Positions 60,465 to 64,000 of a DNA stretch of 64,000 nt are shown one piece after another. The stretch covers positions 496,001-560,000 of the forward strand of contig NZ_CP034159.1 in assembly GCF_003860585.1 (NCBI RefSeq), in the 5' to 3' direction. The notes beneath the pieces were generated by a model. It had not been told where the DNA came from. It saw nothing but the letters and a program-made list of their open reading frames with translations, and did no database searches. The translations under genes and the position numbers were made by a program. Every line of letters starts with the position of its first letter. Positions within the stretch are counted from its first letter, which is position 1. This DNA comes from Kaistella carnis (GTDB lineage: Bacteria; Bacteroidota; Bacteroidia; Flavobacteriales; Weeksellaceae).

Positions 60465-61169
60465 ATGAAATTTAATAAACTGCTCTTACTATTTCTTCTG
60501 TTTTTCGGACTTTTCACCAATGCTCAGCAAGACACTGTAATTGCGAAACCCCTTAGTGAATATGCTCCTGAACTCTTGAAGACAGATGAATATGGACTCA
60601 AATATTACTACGACGAAGGTCAAAAAGCAAGAATTTACGAGATAAATGGGGAAAATGTTGTGGTGATGGATGAACTTGTTCTATTCAAAAAACCACGATT
60701 CAATAATCAGCTCGATCAAAATTATTATTATTTTTTGAACAAAAAATTAAATCGGGTATACCCACTTTTCTTAACCGCTTTGGAACAGTATGAAGATATT
60801 CAGCAAGAAATGCGGACTTTAGATAAGGAAGATCAGCGAAAATATGTAAATTCGCGCCAGTCAAAACTAGCAGATCAATATGAAATGCAGCTTCGTGACT
60901 TGACTACTACCGAAGGAAAGGTTTTCGCCAAACTGATGAACCGTGCTACAGGTAAAACGGTCTATGATATCATCAAAGAACTTCGTGGCGGGTGGAGTGC
61001 TTTCTGGTGGAATGTGAAAGGAAAAGTAGCAGATGTTGATATAAAGCAACCTTATAATCCTCATCAGGACAGAAGTGATGAGTTTATAGAATCACTGCTA
61101 CAAAGTAATTGGAACAATGGTTATTTGAAGCCTTATCCCGGTTATTTAAGTTTTAAAGTTAAAAAATAG
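60465..61169 (+). CDS. Exported DUF4294-type protein
   Basis: 234 residues with a signal peptide (LLLFLLFFGLFTNAQQ). Core features: KRVYPL-like segment (NRVYPLFLTALEQYEDIQ), YEMQLRDLTTTEGKVFAKLMNRATGKT, and ELRGGWSAFWWNVKGK near the C-terminus, which I recognise from the DUF4294 family of Bacteroidota. Envelope location; function unknown. The S1/P1 nuclease gene begins one base after its stop, so they form an operon. Confidence 0.8.
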   Translation: MKFNKLLLLFLLFFGLFTNAQQDTVIAKPLSEYAPELLKTDEYGLKYYYDEGQKARIYEINGENVVVMDELVLFKKPRFNNQLDQNYYYFLNKKLNRVYPLFLTALEQYEDIQQEMRTLDKEDQRKYVNSRQSKLADQYEMQLRDLTTTEGKVFAKLMNRATGKTVYDIIKELRGGWSAFWWNVKGKVADVDIKQPYNPHQDRSDEFIESLLQSNWNNGYLKPYPGYLSFKVKK

Positions 61170-61170
61170 T

Positions 61171-61962
61171 ATGAATAAAATTCTTAAAAACTCAATATTA
61201 GTTCTAGCATTATTGAGTTTTAATTTTGGTTATTCCTGGGGAACAACCGGACATCGGGTAATTGCAGAGATCGCTCAAAATAATTTAAATGGTAAGGCAA
61301 AGAGAAATCTTAAAAAATTAATAGGCGATCAGAAATTGGCGTATTGGGCAAACTGGCCGGATTTAATTAAGTCAGATACTACCGGAGTTTGGAAGCCCAC
61401 TGACCAGTGGCACTATGTAAATGTTCCCAAACAAACCAATATAAAACAATTTGCAGAGAGCTTGAAAGCTCAGGCCGGACCAAATATTTATTCTCAAATC
61501 AAAGTTCTTTCAGAACAGATAAAAGATAAAAATACAAGTAAACAGGATAAAGAGATTGCATTAAGATTCTTAATTCACTTGGTTGGAGATGCTGCCCAGC
61601 CTATGCACGTTGGACGTTTTGAAGATCTCGGCGGAAACAAAATTAAATTGAAATTCTTTGGAGAAAATACAAATTTACATTCCCTGTGGGACTCGAAACT
61701 CGTTGATTTTCAAAAATACAGTTATACCGAATTTGCGCGGGTTTTAGATGTTAAATCCAAAGAGGAAGTTAAGTTAATACAGACGGGAACTTTAGAAGAT
61801 TGGCTTTATGACAGTCATTTGGCAGCAAATAGAATTTATGCGAATTCTGTGGCCGACAGCAATTACTCGTACGATTATAATTATAAATTTAATCCTTTGT
61901 TGGAAAGACAATTGCTGTACGGCGGTTTACGCTTGGCAAAAATTTTGAACGAAGTATTATAG
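61171..61962 (+). CDS. S1/P1-type zinc nuclease, exported
   Basis: 263 residues. Signal peptide 1-22, leaving Trp23 as the mature N-terminus; in this family the N-terminal Trp and His of WGxxGH bind zinc, seen here as WGTTGHRVIA. Further ligands are in DQWHYVN, IHLVGDAAQPMHVGRFEDLGGN and NLHSLWDSKLVD. Cleaves single-stranded DNA and RNA or 3'-nucleotides, probably for nutrient scavenging in the periplasm or medium. Its stop codon overlaps that of the convergent NUDIX gene. Confidence 0.92.
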   Translation: MNKILKNSILVLALLSFNFGYSWGTTGHRVIAEIAQNNLNGKAKRNLKKLIGDQKLAYWANWPDLIKSDTTGVWKPTDQWHYVNVPKQTNIKQFAESLKAQAGPNIYSQIKVLSEQIKDKNTSKQDKEIALRFLIHLVGDAAQPMHVGRFEDLGGNKIKLKFFGENTNLHSLWDSKLVDFQKYSYTEFARVLDVKSKEEVKLIQTGTLEDWLYDSHLAANRIYANSVADSNYSYDYNYKFNPLLERQLLYGGLRLAKILNEVL

Positions 61963-62373
61963 AAATCGTTGCTTCAATTTTTTAAACGCAATTTTATCAA
62001 TAGGTAATGGAAATGGATTTTCTTCGGTGTCGAGGGAAATCCATTCTATTTTCTCGATACACGGGTCCATTATTAGAAGATCATTTTCATCGGCCATTTC
62101 CGCTACATAGTAAATGCTCAGTAATTGCTCTCCCGCCCGAAATTTGGAAGCCAAAAAGTCTTCCTGTGTATATAAATGTTCAATATTTTTCACTTTAATA
62201 TTGAGTTCCTCTTCAAGTTCCCGCTGCACACACTCCAGAACACCTTCTCCAAGTTCCAGTCCGCCACCTGGGAATTTTAATAACTGCTGCCCAACGTATT
62301 CTTCATGGAGTACCATTACTTTACCGTCTTTCAAAATAGCAGCATACACCCGCACGTTCATTTTATCAATCAT
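61957..62373 (-). CDS. NUDIX hydrolase
   Basis: 138 residues. The NUDIX box is GGGLELGEGVLECVQRELEE followed by ELNI, matching Gx5Ex7REUxEExGU with its metal-binding Glu residues. It opens with VRVYAAILKDGKVMVLHEEY. Hydrolyses a nucleoside diphosphate linked to some moiety; substrate unknown (house-cleaning type). Converges with the nuclease gene with a six-base overlap. Confidence 0.9.
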   Translation of the reverse strand: MIDKMNVRVYAAILKDGKVMVLHEEYVGQQLLKFPGGGLELGEGVLECVQRELEEELNIKVKNIEHLYTQEDFLASKFRAGEQLLSIYYVAEMADENDLLIMDPCIEKIEWISLDTEENPFPLPIDKIAFKKLKQRFL

Positions 62374-62417
62374 CTGTAAATTTTTATAGTAGTGATTAAA
62401 ACAAAGTTATAAATAAA

Positions 62418-63110
62418 TTAATCATTTAGGTTTTCCTCCTTTAATATTGCATTGATCATTTCCCTTTTTCCGGGGGGACCTGCTTTTTTCTCAACTTTAA
62501 AATTAAGATCCTGCAATATTCTCCTAACGCTTCCTTTGGAGGAGTAGGTTGTTAAAAGGGAGCCGACTTTCATTTTTGAAGTGACCTGCTCAAAAAGGGG
62601 CTTCTCCCATAAATCTGGTTGAACTCGCGCTCCAAAACAATCGAAGTAAACGAGGTCAATTTTTGGAAGATCCAGCTTTTCAATTTCAAAAAAATCACAG
62701 TTAAATTTGGTAAGAAAGAAATTGGGTACGATTTCGATGCTTTTATTCCATTCAGATTCGTGAATTTTAGCATAACTTTCTTTTACCTGCAAATTATCAA
62801 AAAATGATTCGTAGTTTAAATTAATTATCTCATCGCCAGTTACGGGGTATTTTTCAACAGTGAAATAATGAATAATATGATTTTTGTCAGTTTTCAAAAA
62901 TTCATCAATAGTGACTAAAACATTAAGACCTGTTCCAAAACCAAGTTCTAAAATATTAATTTCATAATTATATACTAATTTTAATCCATTATCAATAAAG
63001 ACATATTTTGCTTCTGTGAGTGCTCCGTTATGAGAATGGTAGTTTTCATTTAACTCACTAATATATAATGTTTTACTGCCATCTGAAGTGGCCTTTATTT
63101 CCCTTTTCAT
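62418..63110 (-). CDS. mnmD: tRNA 5-methylaminomethyl-2-thiouridine methyltransferase (MnmD)
   Basis: 230 residues. SAM-dependent enzyme that completes mnm5s2U at the wobble position 34. ILELGFGTGLNVLVTIDEF is the SAM motif, DLVYFDCFGARVQPDLW contains the catalytic acidic motif, and the C-terminus LTTYSSKGSVRRIL with KKAGPPGKREM is characteristic of MnmD and the matching half of MnmC. It is a stand-alone form without the FAD domain. A -7 box TAATTTTG lies at 63123-63130, 12 nt upstream. Confidence 0.93.
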   Translation of the reverse strand: MKREIKATSDGSKTLYISELNENYHSHNGALTEAKYVFIDNGLKLVYNYEINILELGFGTGLNVLVTIDEFLKTDKNHIIHYFTVEKYPVTGDEIINLNYESFFDNLQVKESYAKIHESEWNKSIEIVPNFFLTKFNCDFFEIEKLDLPKIDLVYFDCFGARVQPDLWEKPLFEQVTSKMKVGSLLTTYSSKGSVRRILQDLNFKVEKKAGPPGKREMINAILKEENLND

Positions 63111-63140
63111 TCAATTTTTTTTCAAAATTAATTTAAAATT

Positions 63141-63169
63141 TTGATATTTGAAAAATTATATTAAATTTG
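63141..63169 (+). promoter_or_regulatory. ilvE promoter: -33 TTG and -7 TAAATTTG
   Basis: TTG (63141-63143) and TAAATTTG (63162-63169) are separated by 18 nt, a full Bacteroidota promoter (TTG-N17 to 20-TAnnTTTG). The predicted start is near 63174, with a leader of about 20 nt. Confidence 0.7.
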
Positions 63170-63194
63170 TAGAACATCAATAAAAAATTAAAAA

Positions 63195-64000
63195 ATGATA
63201 ATTCAAAAATCTACCAATCCGAGAATTTCAAACTTTGATCCCGAGAATTTTTCTTTCGGAAATATGTTTATCGATCACATGATTATCTGTGAGTACGAAA
63301 ATGGAAAATGGGGAGATGTAAAATTGATGCCGTATGGTCCACTTCCTTTTTCTCCTGCCATGATGGGAGTAAACTATGGTCAGGCATGTTTCGAAGGTAT
63401 GAAAGCGTATAAAGATAAAGATGGTCAGGTTTTTATCTTCAGACCGGAAAAGAATTTTGCCAGAATTAATAAATCTGCAAATCGTTTGGCAATGCCGGAA
63501 GTAACGGAGGAAATATTTTTAGGCGGACTAAAAGCTTTAGTTGATTTAGACAGAGACTGGATTCCTTACGGAGAAGGAAATTCATTATATATTCGTCCCT
63601 TAATTTTTGCTACAGAAGAAGCTTTGAAAGCAAGAATCGCTAATAAATTCATGTTTGCCATTGTTGCAACTCCAGCAAAAAGTTATTACTCAGAGCCGGT
63701 AGCCGTAAAAATTTCAGATTATTATTCAAGAGCTGCCAACGGTGGAGTTGGTTCTGCAAAAGCTGCCGGTAATTATGCTGCTTCGTTTTATCCCACTAAG
63801 TTGGCAAATGAAGAAGGTTATGAGCAAATTATCTGGACGGATGATTCTACCCATGAGTATTTTGAAGAAAGTGGAACGATGAATGTTTTTGTTAGAATTA
63901 ATGATACCATTTATACGCCGCCGACATCTGAAAAAATTCTGGATGGAGTAACAAGAGATAGTTTTATTCAATTGGCGAAAAGAAGAGGAATCGATATCCA
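63195..64000 (+). CDS. ilvE: Branched-chain amino acid aminotransferase, N-terminal part
   Basis: 268 codons up to the window edge, about three quarters of a class IV aminotransferase (usual length about 355). Last step in Leu, Ile and Val synthesis, first in their degradation; PLP enzyme. Lys189 in GVGSAKAAGNYAAS is the Schiff-base lysine; YGQACFEGMKAYK and LYIRPLIFATEE are class IV landmarks. The gene continues outside the window. Confidence 0.94.
   Translation, partial: MIIQKSTNPRISNFDPENFSFGNMFIDHMIICEYENGKWGDVKLMPYGPLPFSPAMMGVNYGQACFEGMKAYKDKDGQVFIFRPEKNFARINKSANRLAMPEVTEEIFLGGLKALVDLDRDWIPYGEGNSLYIRPLIFATEEALKARIANKFMFAIVATPAKSYYSEPVAVKISDYYSRAANGGVGSAKAAGNYAASFYPTKLANEEGYEQIIWTDDSTHEYFEESGTMNVFVRINDTIYTPPTSEKILDGVTRDSFIQLAKRRGIDI

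Noticed and set aside
62007..62389. Plus-strand ORFs opposite the NUDIX gene
   Set aside because: The minus-strand frame contains a full NUDIX box; the opposite frames are shadows.
1..64000. tRNA, rRNA, CRISPR array, replication origin or prophage
   Set aside because: No cloverleaf, rRNA core, regular spaced repeats, DnaA-box cluster or phage structural gene was seen in reading.

Overview
The window looks like chromosomal DNA of a flavobacterium (Bacteroidota), most probably of the Chryseobacterium/Kaistella (Weeksellaceae) group. Reasons: AT-rich sequence; promoters of the Bacteroidota type (-7 box TAnnTTTG) in front of many genes, with no strong Shine-Dalgarno sequences; a short primary sigma factor; a relic of a type IX secretion C-terminal tail ending in KLIIK; many small exported proteins with flavobacterial signal peptides ending in AQ or SQ; bacillithiol-type thiol genes; MnmD and DUF4294 proteins. 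No rRNA, tRNA or CRISPR array was seen.

Layout. 1-6.5 kb: tail of an unknown gene, a probable operon of four unrecognised membrane or exported proteins, an aminotransferase, kdsB, a LolA-like exported protein and an exported glutathione peroxidase. 6.5-8.3 kb: IS1182-family element, copy 1. 8.3-13.1 kb: leftward ftsK-lolA-lptF/G. 13.3-15.6 kb: small acidic proteins, a hotdog thioesterase led by a compact cobalamin riboswitch, and an IS982-family element with a 7-bp target duplication. 15.8-24.7 kb: hutU, a fasciclin lipoprotein, a TonB-dependent receptor, exported thiol peroxidase, a GreA/B-like factor and an S41 peptidase. 24.7-26.4 kb: IS1182 copy 2, inverted. 26.4-31.9 kb: nicotinamidase, YfiT-like and YtxJ-like bacillithiol genes with a Crp regulator, the primary sigma factor, a gene-poor 0.7-kb stretch with relics, an aldo/keto reductase and an RRM protein. 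32-35 kb: leftward PAP2-BlaI-DUF4153 set. 35-46.9 kb: pyruvate dehydrogenase E1 alpha and E2, an ABC ATPase, radC, soluble and membrane pyrophosphatases, corA, fabH. 47-51.7 kb: cyanophycin degradation genes divergent from cyanophycin synthetase. 51.8-56.8 kb: dnaX with a frame change at an A10 run, DAHP synthase/chorismate mutase, rsgA, ndk and an outer-membrane pseudogene. 56.9-58.6 kb: IS1182 copy 3. 58.6-64 kb: rpe, M42 peptidase, DUF4294 protein, S1/P1 nuclease, NUDIX hydrolase, mnmD and the start of ilvE.

Themes. Most genes are core metabolism and envelope functions. The most notable points are: (1) a complete cyanophycin storage and mobilisation set; (2) a dnaX in which the full tau-like product requires a -1 shift at A10; (3) a cobalamin riboswitch with its own promoter in front of an acyl-CoA thioesterase; (4) a membrane pyrophosphatase carrying a C-terminal OmpA-like peptidoglycan-binding domain; (5) IS copies whose ends are terminator hairpins facing neighbouring genes. 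Function calls come from reading the sequence and remembered family features; no database search was possible.
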